The translations under genes and the position numbers were made by a program. Of a stretch of 64,000 nt of DNA, positions 9,464 to 18,039 are shown one piece after another. The DNA comes from TMP-24 sp041397305 (lineage in GTDB: Bacteria > Pseudomonadota > Alphaproteobacteria > Rhodobacterales > Rhodobacteraceae). The stretch is taken from contig JAWKWX010000015.1 of the NCBI GenBank assembly GCA_041397305.1, forward strand, positions 8,873 to 72,872, given 5' to 3'. The stretch's first letter is position 1, and every line of letters starts with the position of its first letter. The notes under the pieces were generated by a model. That model searched no databases, had not been told where the DNA came from, and saw only the letters and a program-made list of their open reading frames with translations.

Positions 9464-11197
9464 ATGCCGGTTCAGGGGATGCCCGCGACGTCCGCGACGG
9501 GTCTGGTGCGCCGCGCCAGACAGTCGCTCATTCGTTACCACCGCGCAGACGACGGTTCGATGCTGATCTTCGGCCTCTTCCTGTTCGTCTCGATGCTGCT
9601 GATCGCGGGCATGGCGCTTGACCTGATGCGGTTCGAGGAACGGCGCACGAAGCTTCAGGCGACCATCGACCGCGCGGTTCTGGCCGCCGCCGACATGGAC
9701 CAGACGCTCGATTGCAAGTCGGTGGTGAAGGACTGGTTCCAGAAGGCCGGCGCCGCGACGCCGGCCGACAATCAGATCACCTGCACCAAGAACGATTTCG
9801 GCAGCGAAGTGAAAGTCGTCGCCAGCACCTCGATGCCGACCTGGTTCATGAAGATGGTCGGCGTGCCCACGCTGGCCACCCCGACCGCCAGCACCGCCGA
9901 GGAAAAGATCGGCAGTGTTGAGATTTCGCTGGTCCTCGACGTGTCGGGCTCGATGAAGGGCAGCCGCATCGGCAACCTCATTCCGGCCGCCAAGAGTTTC
10001 GTTGACCAGATGTTCGACTCGGTCGAGACGGGCAAACTGTCGATGTCGGTCGTGACCTATTCGACGCAGGTGTCGCTGGGACAGGACCTGCTGAAATATT
10101 TCTGGCATACGGCCGAACACACCGACTCCTCCTGCCTCGAATTCGCGTCGAGCGACTATCTGACGACGGGCGTGATGCCCAAGTCCACACCGGTCGGCTC
10201 GCCGCCCGGCCCCGGCGATCACCAATATCAGCTGAACGGCTATTTCGACCCGTTCTACACCTCTCTCGTCGACCTCAGCTCATCGGGTACGCTGCTGAAT
10301 TGTCCCGACGATGCCGTTCAGTCGAACCGTGCGATCCTGCCGCTCTCGGCAAACCGGACCAAGCTGAAGAACACGATCGGTGCGCTTTCGGCGGGCGGCA
10401 ACACGTCGATCGACATCGGCATGAAATGGGGTGCGGCGCTGCTCGACCCGTCCATGCAGGCCGTCGTGACGGCGATGATCGCCGAGAACAAGGTGGACGC
10501 GTCCGTCGCCGGGCGGCCCTACAGCTATACCAAGCCCGACGGGTCGAAGAACAACGATGTTCTGAAGGTGATCGTCGTGATGACCGACGGCGAGAACACG
10601 ACCGAATACCGCCTGCGCGACATCAACGGATCGGACTATGATTTCGGGCCGAGCCAGGTCTTCTACAACAATACCAGCAACTCCTCCTACAACGGATCCA
10701 GCTGGTACAAGCGCTTCTCCTGGTACGACCCGACCCGGTCGGGCAACAAGTACTACAGCCTTTATACGAACAGCTGGCGCTCGGAACCCTGGGGCACGCA
10801 GACCGGGGATATTTCCGGGACGGATACGACCGTGCAGCTCACCTGGCCCCAGGTCTGGAAGATGATGTCGATCGACTGGCTGGCCGACAACATCGTCTAT
10901 AAGGTCTACGGCTCCACCACGACACGCAACAAGTGGCGCTCCGGCTATAGCAACTCGATCACGACGAGCTATATCAGCAGCACGAAAGACAGCAGCACGC
11001 TGTCCATGTGCACCGCGGCCAAGGACAAGGGTGTCAAGGTCTATGCCATCGCCTTCGAGGCGCCGACCGACGGGCAGAACCTTCTCAAACAATGCGCCTC
11101 CTCGCCCGCGCACTATTACTACACGTCCGGCTCGAACATCTCGCATGTGTTCTCGGCCATCGCCAACTCGATCAACAAACTGAGGCTGACGCACTGA
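9464..11197 (+). CDS. TadG-like protein with von Willebrand factor A domain
   Basis: A 577-residue protein with a short cytoplasmic leader, the acidic DDGS motif at 29-32, one transmembrane helix (about 33-52) and a long extracytoplasmic part. A vWA metal-dependent adhesion site begins LVLDVSGSM (D159, S161, S163), with a later VVMTDGENTTEY segment supplying the Asp/Gly turn. A Tyr/Ser/Asn-rich insert (about 385-500) separates this from the final VKVYAIAFEAP strand. TadG proteins of this kind support Flp pilus biogenesis or surface attachment. The ATG at 9464 has a good AGAAGGA site. It heads a three-gene run with 1-2 bp gaps. Confidence 0.85.
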   Translation: MPVQGMPATSATGLVRRARQSLIRYHRADDGSMLIFGLFLFVSMLLIAGMALDLMRFEERRTKLQATIDRAVLAAADMDQTLDCKSVVKDWFQKAGAATPADNQITCTKNDFGSEVKVVASTSMPTWFMKMVGVPTLATPTASTAEEKIGSVEISLVLDVSGSMKGSRIGNLIPAAKSFVDQMFDSVETGKLSMSVVTYSTQVSLGQDLLKYFWHTAEHTDSSCLEFASSDYLTTGVMPKSTPVGSPPGPGDHQYQLNGYFDPFYTSLVDLSSSGTLLNCPDDAVQSNRAILPLSANRTKLKNTIGALSAGGNTSIDIGMKWGAALLDPSMQAVVTAMIAENKVDASVAGRPYSYTKPDGSKNNDVLKVIVVMTDGENTTEYRLRDINGSDYDFGPSQVFYNNTSNSSYNGSSWYKRFSWYDPTRSGNKYYSLYTNSWRSEPWGTQTGDISGTDTTVQLTWPQVWKMMSIDWLADNIVYKVYGSTTTRNKWRSGYSNSITTSYISSTKDSSTLSMCTAAKDKGVKVYAIAFEAPTDGQNLLKQCASSPAHYYYTSGSNISHVFSAIANSINKLRLTH

Positions 11198-11198
11198 C

Positions 11199-11804
11199 AT
11201 GGGACAGATCGTAAAGTTCCTGACCGCGCGCGCGCGCCGGTATCAGACGGACGAGGACGGGGCGTCGACCATCCCCTTCATCATCATGGCGCCGTTCTTC
11301 ATCGTCCTCACGCTCTCCTCGATCGAGCTCGGGATGCTGATGATGCGTCACGTGATGCTCGAACGCGGTCTCGACATGGCGGTGCGGGACCTGCGGCTCG
11401 GCCTGTGGATCCCGGCAAGCGACGATGGGATGAGCGACACACAACGCGCGCTCCTGCATCAAAAGCTGCGCGAACAGATCTGCAAGAACGCGGCGATGAT
11501 CCCCGATTGCGACAACGTGCTGTCGGTAGAGCTTCGGCCGGTCTCGAAAACAACCTGGGCGCCGCTTGCGGGCGGCGCGACCTGTGTGGACCGGTCGGCC
11601 GACGCCCTGCCCGTGACCGAATTCAAGGTGGGTACGTCGAACGACATCATGCTGATCCGCGCCTGCGCGATCTTCACGCCGGTCTTCCCGACGGCAGGCC
11701 TCGGCGCAAGCCTGCGCGTCGCCGATCCGAACGACCATGACGACTGGGCCTATGCGCTCGTCTCGACCACCGCCTTCGTCAACGAACCACGTCCGGGGAC
11801 CTGA
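11199..11804 (+). CDS. TadE-family pseudopilin
   Basis: A 201-residue protein. The leader contains TDEDGASTIPFIIMAPFFIV, the acidic residue and hydrophobic helix of TadE-like proteins; the remaining 150 residues carry four Cys likely to form disulphides outside the cytoplasm. It starts one base after the vWA gene stop and ends two bases before the next TadE-like gene, so the three are almost certainly one operon. Confidence 0.8.
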   Translation: MGQIVKFLTARARRYQTDEDGASTIPFIIMAPFFIVLTLSSIELGMLMMRHVMLERGLDMAVRDLRLGLWIPASDDGMSDTQRALLHQKLREQICKNAAMIPDCDNVLSVELRPVSKTTWAPLAGGATCVDRSADALPVTEFKVGTSNDIMLIRACAIFTPVFPTAGLGASLRVADPNDHDDWAYALVSTTAFVNEPRPGT

Positions 11805-11806
11805 TC

Positions 11807-12472
11807 ATGCGTATCTTCCGTACCCTCAAGAACCGCCTGGCTGATTTTCACCGCGACGAGGACGGATCGGTGGTGATCGAGGGAATCCTCGTCACCAGTT
11901 TCCTGGTCTGGTGGTATGTGGCCTCGTTCCAGTATTTCGACGCCTACCGGCAGAAGAACACCAATCTGAAAGCGGCCTACACGATCGCCGACATGCTGTC
12001 GCGCGAGACGGGCCCCACCAGCGACGATCCGGACGCGGCCGAGGTCAACCAGACCTATGTGAACGGCCTGAACCAGATGTTCAACTATCTGTCGAACGCG
12101 CGCCAACCGACCTGGATCCGGGTCTCCTCGGTCTATTTCGACGAGAATGACGACAAATATCACGTGGACTGGTCGGCGACCTCCGGCAGTGGCCATCCGA
12201 TCATGACGACGACGATCATCCAGAACTACAAGAACAGCATCCCCATCCTGCCGCGCGGCGGCAGCGTGATCCTGGTCGAGACCTTCATGGAATATGAGCC
12301 GATGTTCGCGATCGGCATCAATGAACAGACCTTCTCGACCTTCATCACCACCGCCCCGCGCTTCGCCTCCTGCCTGCCGTGGGAAACCTACGGCTGCGGT
12401 ATTGATGCAGCGGGCAACTGGACCAATCCGGACATTCCGGACCTGCCCGACCCCGACCCCGACGCGACCTGA
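11807..12472 (+). CDS. TadE-like protein with Asp/Pro-rich tail
   Basis: A 221-residue TadE/TadG-like membrane-anchored protein. The motif DEDGSVVIEGILVTSFLVWW gives the conserved Glu and transmembrane helix. The C-terminus is a low-complexity run of alternating Pro and Asp (DIPDLPDPDPDAT), which looks like an extracellular stalk or processing tail. It is the last gene of the three-gene pilus-type operon and runs towards the convergent TetR gene 38 bp away. Confidence 0.75.
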   Translation: MRIFRTLKNRLADFHRDEDGSVVIEGILVTSFLVWWYVASFQYFDAYRQKNTNLKAAYTIADMLSRETGPTSDDPDAAEVNQTYVNGLNQMFNYLSNARQPTWIRVSSVYFDENDDKYHVDWSATSGSGHPIMTTTIIQNYKNSIPILPRGGSVILVETFMEYEPMFAIGINEQTFSTFITTAPRFASCLPWETYGCGIDAAGNWTNPDIPDLPDPDPDAT

Positions 12473-12510
12473 TCCGCGATACCGGTCTCAGTGCATCCTG
12501 TCGGCGCCCC

Positions 12511-13095
12511 TCACCGGGCGCCGATCATGCCTTTGGCCATTGCCTCATGGATCGCGAGAACTTCCTCCCGGCTCAAGCGTCCGCTCTGCCGGTACCAGGT
12601 GTTCACACCATTCAGCATGGCGATGATCGCCATGGTCGCGAGCCGGACGTCGGCGACATGAAACTCGCCCCGTTCCGCCCCGTCGCGCAGGATCTGCGAC
12701 AGGCGGTCTTCGTAGCTGCGCCGCAGACCCTCGATGGCGGCGAAATTCGCGGGTTCCAGGTTGCGCAGCTCCATGTAGGACAGGAACACCTCGTCGGCAT
12801 GGTCGAGGTTGTAGGCAATGTGGAACCGCACGAACTGCCGCAACCGCGCCTCGGGCGGCCCGTCCGGCGCGCCATAGGCGGCCAGCAGATCTTCCATATG
12901 GCCCCGCAGCAGGTCGTAGAGCAGCGTCTGCTTGTCGGGCGTGTAGAGATAAAGCGCGCCTGCCTGCAGCCCGACCTCGGTCGCGATCTGGCGCATGGAG
13001 ACGGCGGCGTAGCCATGGCGGGCGAACAGCCTGAGCGCCGCCGAGCGGATGCGCGGGCCGGTGACTTCGGCGGAGGAACCGGTGCGACGTGCCAT
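12511..13095 (-). CDS. TetR/AcrR-family transcriptional regulator
   Basis: A 194-residue regulator. The N-terminal HTH spans about 14-60 (AALRLFARHGYAAVSMRQIA, then AGALYLYTPDKQTLLYDLL), with a C-terminal ligand/dimer domain. MARRTGSSAEVTGPRIRSAA is a typical start. The promoter region holds TATATGAACGGCCGTTCAATA (13105-13125), a palindrome around GAACGGCCGTTC that probably acts as the autoregulatory operator. The adjacent divergent gene is a small lipoprotein, a possible target. Confidence 0.85.
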   Translation of the reverse strand: MARRTGSSAEVTGPRIRSAALRLFARHGYAAVSMRQIATEVGLQAGALYLYTPDKQTLLYDLLRGHMEDLLAAYGAPDGPPEARLRQFVRFHIAYNLDHADEVFLSYMELRNLEPANFAAIEGLRRSYEDRLSQILRDGAERGEFHVADVRLATMAIIAMLNGVNTWYRQSGRLSREEVLAIHEAMAKGMIGAR

Positions 13096-13109
13096 GGCGC
13101 ATGGTTATA

Positions 13110-13122
13110 TGAACGGCCGTTC
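13110..13122. promoter_or_regulatory. Palindrome upstream of the TetR gene
   Basis: GAACGGCCGTTC is a perfect 12-base palindrome within about 20 bp of the TetR start codon. This is the usual location and symmetry of a TetR operator (for example, NGAACGTTCN-type sites are common in the family). Function is inferred from position and symmetry only. Confidence 0.5.
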
Positions 13123-13203
13123 AATACAAGGGCCTCCTGCCCTCTTGCAGCGACCCGCCGCGGCACTATTGTGCAGGGCGATGCCCGCCGCAAAGGAGCC
13201 ATC

Positions 13204-13458
13204 GTGCGCCACGGACCGCAAACGATCCCGATCGCCCTTCTGGCCGCGGCCTGCGTCTGCCTGACCGGATGCGCCCCGCCGCGCCCCGCGATCAAGGGGA
13301 CGGACGGCCCCGCCGTTGCCCAGGCGCCCTACCCGGCGCTTCTGCCGTTCGAACAGCTGACCGCGCCGCCTGCGCTACCGCCCGGCCTCGTCGAAGGGCT
13401 CGTCGCGCAGCGCGCGGCGCTTGTGGCCGCCGCCGCTGAGCAGCGGTCGCAACCCTAG
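13204..13458 (+). CDS. Small lipoprotein
   Basis: An 84-residue protein with a lipoprotein signal: basic start (VRHGPQTIPIALLAAACVC), then the lipobox LTGC and APPRPAIKG. I chose the GTG at 13204 because AAAGGAG lies 6 bases upstream; longer in-frame starts have no ribosome site and would run through the TetR gene. The mature part is Ala/Pro/Leu-rich and not recognisable. It would be anchored in the inner or outer membrane. Confidence 0.7.
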   Translation: MRHGPQTIPIALLAAACVCLTGCAPPRPAIKGTDGPAVAQAPYPALLPFEQLTAPPALPPGLVEGLVAQRAALVAAAAEQRSQP

Positions 13459-13539
13459 GCCCGCGCGTGTCCCGCACATGCGTTGCATGGCCGCGCGCCA
13501 TCGGCTAACACCCGCCCGACGAGACAAAGAGGACGCAGC

Positions 13540-14826
13540 ATGCCCGACCCGTTGAGACTTGGCATCGCAGGGCTGGGCACTGTCGGCACCGGCATCGTCC
13601 GCATCGTGCAGACCCATGCGGCGCTTCTGGAAAAGCGTGCCGGACGGCCCATCGTGATCACTGCGGTTGCCGCGCGGTCGCGCACCAGGAACCGTGCCGT
13701 CGACCTGTCGGACTATGCCTGGGAAGAGGATCCCGTGGCACTCGCGCGCCGTACCGATGTGGATGTCTTTGTCGAGGTGATAGGCGGCTCCGAAGGGGCG
13801 GCGAAGGCCGCGACCGAGGCCGCGATAGCGGCCGGCAAGGATGTGGTCACCGCCAACAAGGCGCTTCTGGCCCATCACGGCCAGGCGCTGGCGGAAGCGG
13901 CCGAGGCCAAGGGCCATGTGATCCGCTTCGAGGCTGCCGTGGCGGGCGGCATTCCGGTGATCAAGGCCCTGACCGAGGGCCTTGCGGGCAACGAGATCCG
14001 CCGCGTCATGGGCGTGATGAACGGCACCTGCAACTATATCCTGACCCGGATGGAAAGCGCGGGCCTGCCCTATGAGACAGTGTTCGAGGAGGCCCGCCAG
14101 CTCGGCTATCTGGAGGCCGATCCCAACCTCGACGTGGGGGGCATCGACGCGGGCCACAAGCTGTCGCTGCTTGCCGCGATCGCCTTCGGCACCAAAGTGT
14201 CGTTCGATGCGGTCGAGCTGGAAGGGATCGGCCGGATCTCGATCGACGATATCCGCCGCGCGGCGGATATGGGCTATAAGATCAAGCTTCTGGGCGTCGC
14301 GCAGATGACCGGACGGGGACTGGAACAGAGCATGTCGCCCTGCCTCGTGCCGGCCGACAGCCCGCTCGGCCAGCTGCAGGGCGGCACCAATATGGTGGTG
14401 CTGGAAGGCGACAGCGTCGGCCAGATCGTGTTGCGCGGCGCAGGTGCGGGCGAAGGGCCGACCGCCTCGGCGATCCTTGGCGACGTGATCGACATCGCGC
14501 GCGGCACGCGACTGTCGACCTTCGGCCAGCCCGCCGCCACGCTTGCCGAGCCGGTCGCGGCCAGGGCCACCTCGCCCGCGCCGCATTACCTGCGGATGGA
14601 ACTGGCCGACAAGCCGGGGGCGCTCGCCAAGGTGGCGACGGTGCTTGGCGAGGAGGGGATCTCGATCGACCGGATGCGGCAGTACGGCCACGCCGACACT
14701 TCGGCGCCCGTCCTGATCGTCACCCACAAATGCACCCGCGACGCGATCGCCCATGCCCTCTCGCGGCTTCCGGCGACCGGGGTGATCGTGGGCGAGCCGG
14801 TGGCGATCCGGATCGAGAACGTCTGA
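13540..14826 (+). CDS. hom: homoserine dehydrogenase
   Basis: A 428-residue enzyme reducing aspartate semialdehyde to homoserine, the branch to threonine, methionine and isoleucine. The NAD(P) fingerprint LGIAGLGTVGTGIV is at 6-19; GVMNGTCNYILTRMES and the LEADPNLDVGGIDAGHKLSL region mark the catalytic domain. A C-terminal ACT domain (from about 350, HYLRMELADKPGALAKVATV) provides feedback control by threonine. The ATG at 13540 follows AAAGAGGA; an in-frame ATG 19 codons earlier lacks family similarity. Confidence 0.95.
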   Translation: MPDPLRLGIAGLGTVGTGIVRIVQTHAALLEKRAGRPIVITAVAARSRTRNRAVDLSDYAWEEDPVALARRTDVDVFVEVIGGSEGAAKAATEAAIAAGKDVVTANKALLAHHGQALAEAAEAKGHVIRFEAAVAGGIPVIKALTEGLAGNEIRRVMGVMNGTCNYILTRMESAGLPYETVFEEARQLGYLEADPNLDVGGIDAGHKLSLLAAIAFGTKVSFDAVELEGIGRISIDDIRRAADMGYKIKLLGVAQMTGRGLEQSMSPCLVPADSPLGQLQGGTNMVVLEGDSVGQIVLRGAGAGEGPTASAILGDVIDIARGTRLSTFGQPAATLAEPVAARATSPAPHYLRMELADKPGALAKVATVLGEEGISIDRMRQYGHADTSAPVLIVTHKCTRDAIAHALSRLPATGVIVGEPVAIRIENV

Positions 14827-14880
14827 CGGCCTAACGCATTGAGGACGCTGGATTAACACTGGCCGCCTGCCGACCGTCGG

Positions 14881-14916
14881 ACGTATGCCGGAACGTATGG
14901 CAGAACGTATGCCTGA
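14881..14916. repeat. Three tandem 12-bp repeats
   Basis: ACGTATGCCGGA, ACGTATGGCAGA and ACGTATGCCTGA follow each other with exact 12-bp spacing, 55 bp after hom and about 160 bp before the MuF-lysozyme gene. The spacing of roughly one helical turn fits an array of protein-binding sites, but no regulator is known here. Confidence 0.7.
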
Positions 14917-15078
14917 TCAGCACACCTTCGCGCAACATTCGCGGCGTTAACCAAGACGGGTGCGCCACCGATTTCTGACAAGCGACACAGCACGCGCCGC
15001 TCGTCCCGTGCGCGCGCGCCCTTTCCCATCCGTCAAGGAATTGATGGTGCTCTCTCGGGCACATCAGGGGAGATGAGG

Positions 15079-16203
15079 ATGCGCCAAACGAGCCTTGAGA
15101 GTTTCATTCGGGCGGGCGGGAGCAAGGCGCTCGTCCTGAGAACCGCTAATAAGCGGCCCTGCCCCGCACATAAGCAGGACGACCGCCCCGCTGACGTTGC
15201 CGTCCGTGATTGGGTGAATGAGGTCTGGAGCCGGAATTTCGGGGCAACGGCGCAGGCCATTCTCAAGACCAAACCCTTCGAATTTTCGCCCGCGGATCTT
15301 TCCGATCTGGATCAGGAGGCACTGCGCGCCGACGCGGTAAGTGCGATCCTGGCAGCCATGGAGCGGGAAGGCTTCGATCCAACCGACGCGGAAGGCGAAC
15401 AACGGGCGCTGGCGGTCCTGTTCGGCTTCCTCAACCAGCACCAGCAAGAGGCCATGGGGATCGACTTCTATGTCTGGACGACGCAGCATGACGCCCATGT
15501 CCGCGGCAGCCACGCCGAGCGGGACGTCACGGTCTTTCGCTGGGACGAACCGCCCGAAGGTGGCCACCCTTCGCAGGATTACGGGTGCCGGTGCTATGCA
15601 CGGGCGCTCGGTATTGAAGGGTATTGGGAGCGGGTCAGTGAGGGTGTGGAGACGTTTATCGGTGGGATTGAAGACTGGGAGGACAGTGTCGATCACATGT
15701 ACCTCGACACCAACGACAACGTGACCGTTGGAATAGGCACATTACTGCCCGATGCGGAAAGTGCAGCAGCCCTTGCATTTCGCGATCGGGCGAGTGGCGA
15801 TCTTGCTTCTGCCGAGGATATTCGCGCCGAGTTCGACATCATCGACGCAATGGACGGGTCAACCAGTCGCAGGGCCAGTTACTATGAGCAGTTCACCGAG
15901 CTTTACTTGCCGTCGGTCGAAATAAGCCGGCTTGTGCGCGAGCACGTTCGTAACGACTTCGACGAACTCCTGACGATGTTTCCGGCTTTCGGAAACTTTC
16001 CCTTGTCCGCTCAAGTTGCACTGTGGGATATGATCTACAACCTGGGGCCGGAAGGACTGCGACGGGGGTTTCCCAGGATGCGTCAAGCCATCGAAGATGG
16101 CGATTGGGAGGAGGCGGCGCGACAGTCGCACAGGCTCGACATAGGCGAAGGTAGAAACGATTTTGTCTTCAATCTGTTCATGGATGCTGCCGAGGGCCGT
16201 TGA
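15079..16203 (+). CDS. Phage MuF-like domain fused to a T4-type lysozyme domain (putative toxin/effector)
   Basis: About 374-376 residues (ATG at 15073 or 15079; AGGGGAG spaces better with 15079). Numbering from 15073: an N-terminal helical part, then a phage head morphogenesis (Mu gpF/SPP1 gp7) C-terminal motif at about 135-178, with TQHDAHVRGSH and HPSQDYGCRC. From about 195 a T4-lysozyme-like domain follows: E203, D212 and T218 keep the exact spacing of the T4 triad E11-D20-T26 (YLDTNDNVTVGIG against YKDT..YTIGIG), and ALWDMIYNLGPEGLRRGF matches the C-lobe. No signal peptide or holin. The predicted reaction is cleavage of peptidoglycan. MuF fused to toxin domains is a known polymorphic-toxin layout; that this is one is inference. 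No other phage structural gene is nearby. Confidence 0.7.
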   Translation: MRQTSLESFIRAGGSKALVLRTANKRPCPAHKQDDRPADVAVRDWVNEVWSRNFGATAQAILKTKPFEFSPADLSDLDQEALRADAVSAILAAMEREGFDPTDAEGEQRALAVLFGFLNQHQQEAMGIDFYVWTTQHDAHVRGSHAERDVTVFRWDEPPEGGHPSQDYGCRCYARALGIEGYWERVSEGVETFIGGIEDWEDSVDHMYLDTNDNVTVGIGTLLPDAESAAALAFRDRASGDLASAEDIRAEFDIIDAMDGSTSRRASYYEQFTELYLPSVEISRLVREHVRNDFDELLTMFPAFGNFPLSAQVALWDMIYNLGPEGLRRGFPRMRQAIEDGDWEEAARQSHRLDIGEGRNDFVFNLFMDAAEGR

Positions 16204-16873
16204 CCGGTTGAATGCAGCCGTCGTGGCAGGTTGCCTGATGATCGCTGCCGCCCAGGCCGAAACAGCAGAGGTGCGCCTTGGATCGCATTTTCGGGACGTG
16301 GCGGGCTACCCGATGGCCCGCTTTGGTGCGCTTGCCGAGGTTATGCAGCGCCTGAACCTTGGCGCCCAGCTTTTTGTCCGGAATGTCGAAAATTGTCAGA
16401 ACCTGATAGCCATCCCGCCGGGCAGGTGGCGCGGCTACGATACGACGCACAATACCGATACGATCATTCAATCCCTGCGCGTGGCATGTTGGACGGCGCT
16501 GCAGATCGATCCGGCAACTGCGGTAACCGCCAGCGAACCGGGCGACCGGATCACGCCGGATATGATACGGGGGATCATGGATCATGCCGAAAGACTGTCC
16601 GCCGGGGATGAAGAATGGGCAAAGGCGCTGCTGACCTTTTCCGGCGGCACCATCGCCTGCAAGGATCCTGAACGCTGTACACTCTCGGCGCCTGAGGGCA
16701 GCGAGTGGGCCGACTACGCACTGCAATTTGAGCTTCTTGCCGTTCGCGGTGAGGAGCGGTTTGTCGAGGTGGCGCAGCTCTACCTCGGCAGGGCGGGTTT
16801 CATCTATGGAGTGTTGTGGTGGGAGACCGAAAGCGGCGGCGCGGTGGTCGCGATGTTTCCGGATGTGCGGTGA
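16184..16873 (+). CDS. Secreted partner of the MuF-lysozyme protein, possible immunity protein
   Basis: A 229-residue protein not recognised as a known family. It begins with a Sec-type signal (basic start, AAVVAGCLMIAAAQA, cleavage likely after AQA). The mature part has four Cys and is mixed alpha/beta by eye. Its start lies 20 bp inside the upstream gene in another frame, so the pair is translationally linked; a TTG at 16208 is an alternative start. A periplasmic partner encoded directly after a peptidoglycan-cutting enzyme fits an immunity or lysozyme-inhibitor role. That is inference from context; no inhibitor motif was identified. Confidence 0.55.
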   Translation: MLPRAVDRLNAAVVAGCLMIAAAQAETAEVRLGSHFRDVAGYPMARFGALAEVMQRLNLGAQLFVRNVENCQNLIAIPPGRWRGYDTTHNTDTIIQSLRVACWTALQIDPATAVTASEPGDRITPDMIRGIMDHAERLSAGDEEWAKALLTFSGGTIACKDPERCTLSAPEGSEWADYALQFELLAVRGEERFVEVAQLYLGRAGFIYGVLWWETESGGAVVAMFPDVR

Positions 16874-17034
16874 GGGCGTTCGGTCGGCGACAGCGCGAAC
16901 GGGGCTGAATTTTCGGCCCGAAATCGGAAAGAGGGCGCGGCTTGTTAGCGGTAATACCCGGACCGCCCCCTTGCCCGGCGCTGTCTGCCCGCGCTAGATG
17001 CGTCCTTAACATCATTGACTCCGGAAGGACCGCC

Positions 17035-18000
17035 ATGACCAACGCCCAGGACTTTCAGGATCGCATGCTTTCGCTGGGCCTCGCCCGCGTCAGCGAGGCC
17101 GCCGCGCATGCCTCTGCCCGCCTCATCGGGCGCGGCGACGAGAAGGCGGCCGACCAGGCCGCGGTCAATGCCATGCGCGACCAGCTGAACATGCTCGACA
17201 TCACGGGCGTCGTGGTGATCGGCGAGGGCGAGCGCGACGAGGCGCCGATGCTCTATATCGGCGAGGAAGTGGGCAGCGGCAACGGGCCCGAGGTCGATAT
17301 CGCGCTCGATCCGCTTGAGGGCACCACCTTGACCGCCAAGGACATGCCGAACGCCCTGACCGTGATCGCCATGGCGCCGCGCGGCACGCTCTTGCATGCG
17401 CCCGACGTCTATATGGAAAAGCTCGCCATCGGGCCGGGATACGCGAAGGACATCGTCAGCCTCGACATGCCGCCCGCCGAACGGGTGCGGGCGCTCGCGA
17501 AAGCCAAGGGCTGCGACACGAGCCATATCACCTGCTGCATCCTCGAACGTCCCCGTCATCAGGACCTGATCGCCGAGGTCCGGTCGACCGGCGCGGCAAT
17601 CCGGCTGATCACCGACGGCGACGTGGCGGGCGTGATCCATTGCGCCGAGGCCGAGATCACCGGGATCGACATGTACATGGGATCGGGCGGCGCGCCGGAA
17701 GGGGTGCTGGCGGCCTCGGCGCTGAAATGCATGGGCGGGCAGATCTGGGGCAAGCTTCTGTTCCGCAATGACGACGAGCGCGGACGGGCGGCCAAGGCCG
17801 GGATCACCGACCTGAACCGCATCTATTCGCGCGACGAGATGGTGCGCGCCGACGTGATCTTTGCCGCGACCGGCGTCACCAACGGCTCGATCGTGCAGGG
17901 CGTGAAGCGCGAACCCGGCTATATCACCACCGAGACCATCCTGATGCGATCGAAGACCGGTTCGGTCCGGCGGATGATCTACCGCAATCCGGCGAAATGA
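17035..18000 (+). CDS. glpX: class II fructose-1,6-bisphosphatase
   Basis: A 321-residue GlpX enzyme removing the 1-phosphate of fructose 1,6-bisphosphate in gluconeogenesis or the Calvin cycle. Metal and phosphate motifs are present: VIGEGERDEAPMLYIGE, ALDPLEGTTLTAK and the Gly-rich GSGGAPEGVLAASALKCMGG. The start MTNAQDFQDRML at 17035 follows GGAAGG by about 8 bases; a longer in-frame start at 16942 has no family similarity. It follows the lysozyme pair and precedes a permease and recJ. Confidence 0.93.
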   Translation: MTNAQDFQDRMLSLGLARVSEAAAHASARLIGRGDEKAADQAAVNAMRDQLNMLDITGVVVIGEGERDEAPMLYIGEEVGSGNGPEVDIALDPLEGTTLTAKDMPNALTVIAMAPRGTLLHAPDVYMEKLAIGPGYAKDIVSLDMPPAERVRALAKAKGCDTSHITCCILERPRHQDLIAEVRSTGAAIRLITDGDVAGVIHCAEAEITGIDMYMGSGGAPEGVLAASALKCMGGQIWGKLLFRNDDERGRAAKAGITDLNRIYSRDEMVRADVIFAATGVTNGSIVQGVKREPGYITTETILMRSKTGSVRRMIYRNPAK

Positions 18001-18039
18001 CCTTTCCCGCCGCCGACCGGCCCGAGGCTGAGGCTGCGC

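Noticed and set aside
15073..16203. Prophage head or lysis cassette
   Set aside because: No terminase, portal, capsid, tail or holin genes flank the MuF-lysozyme gene, and glpX follows directly after its partner.
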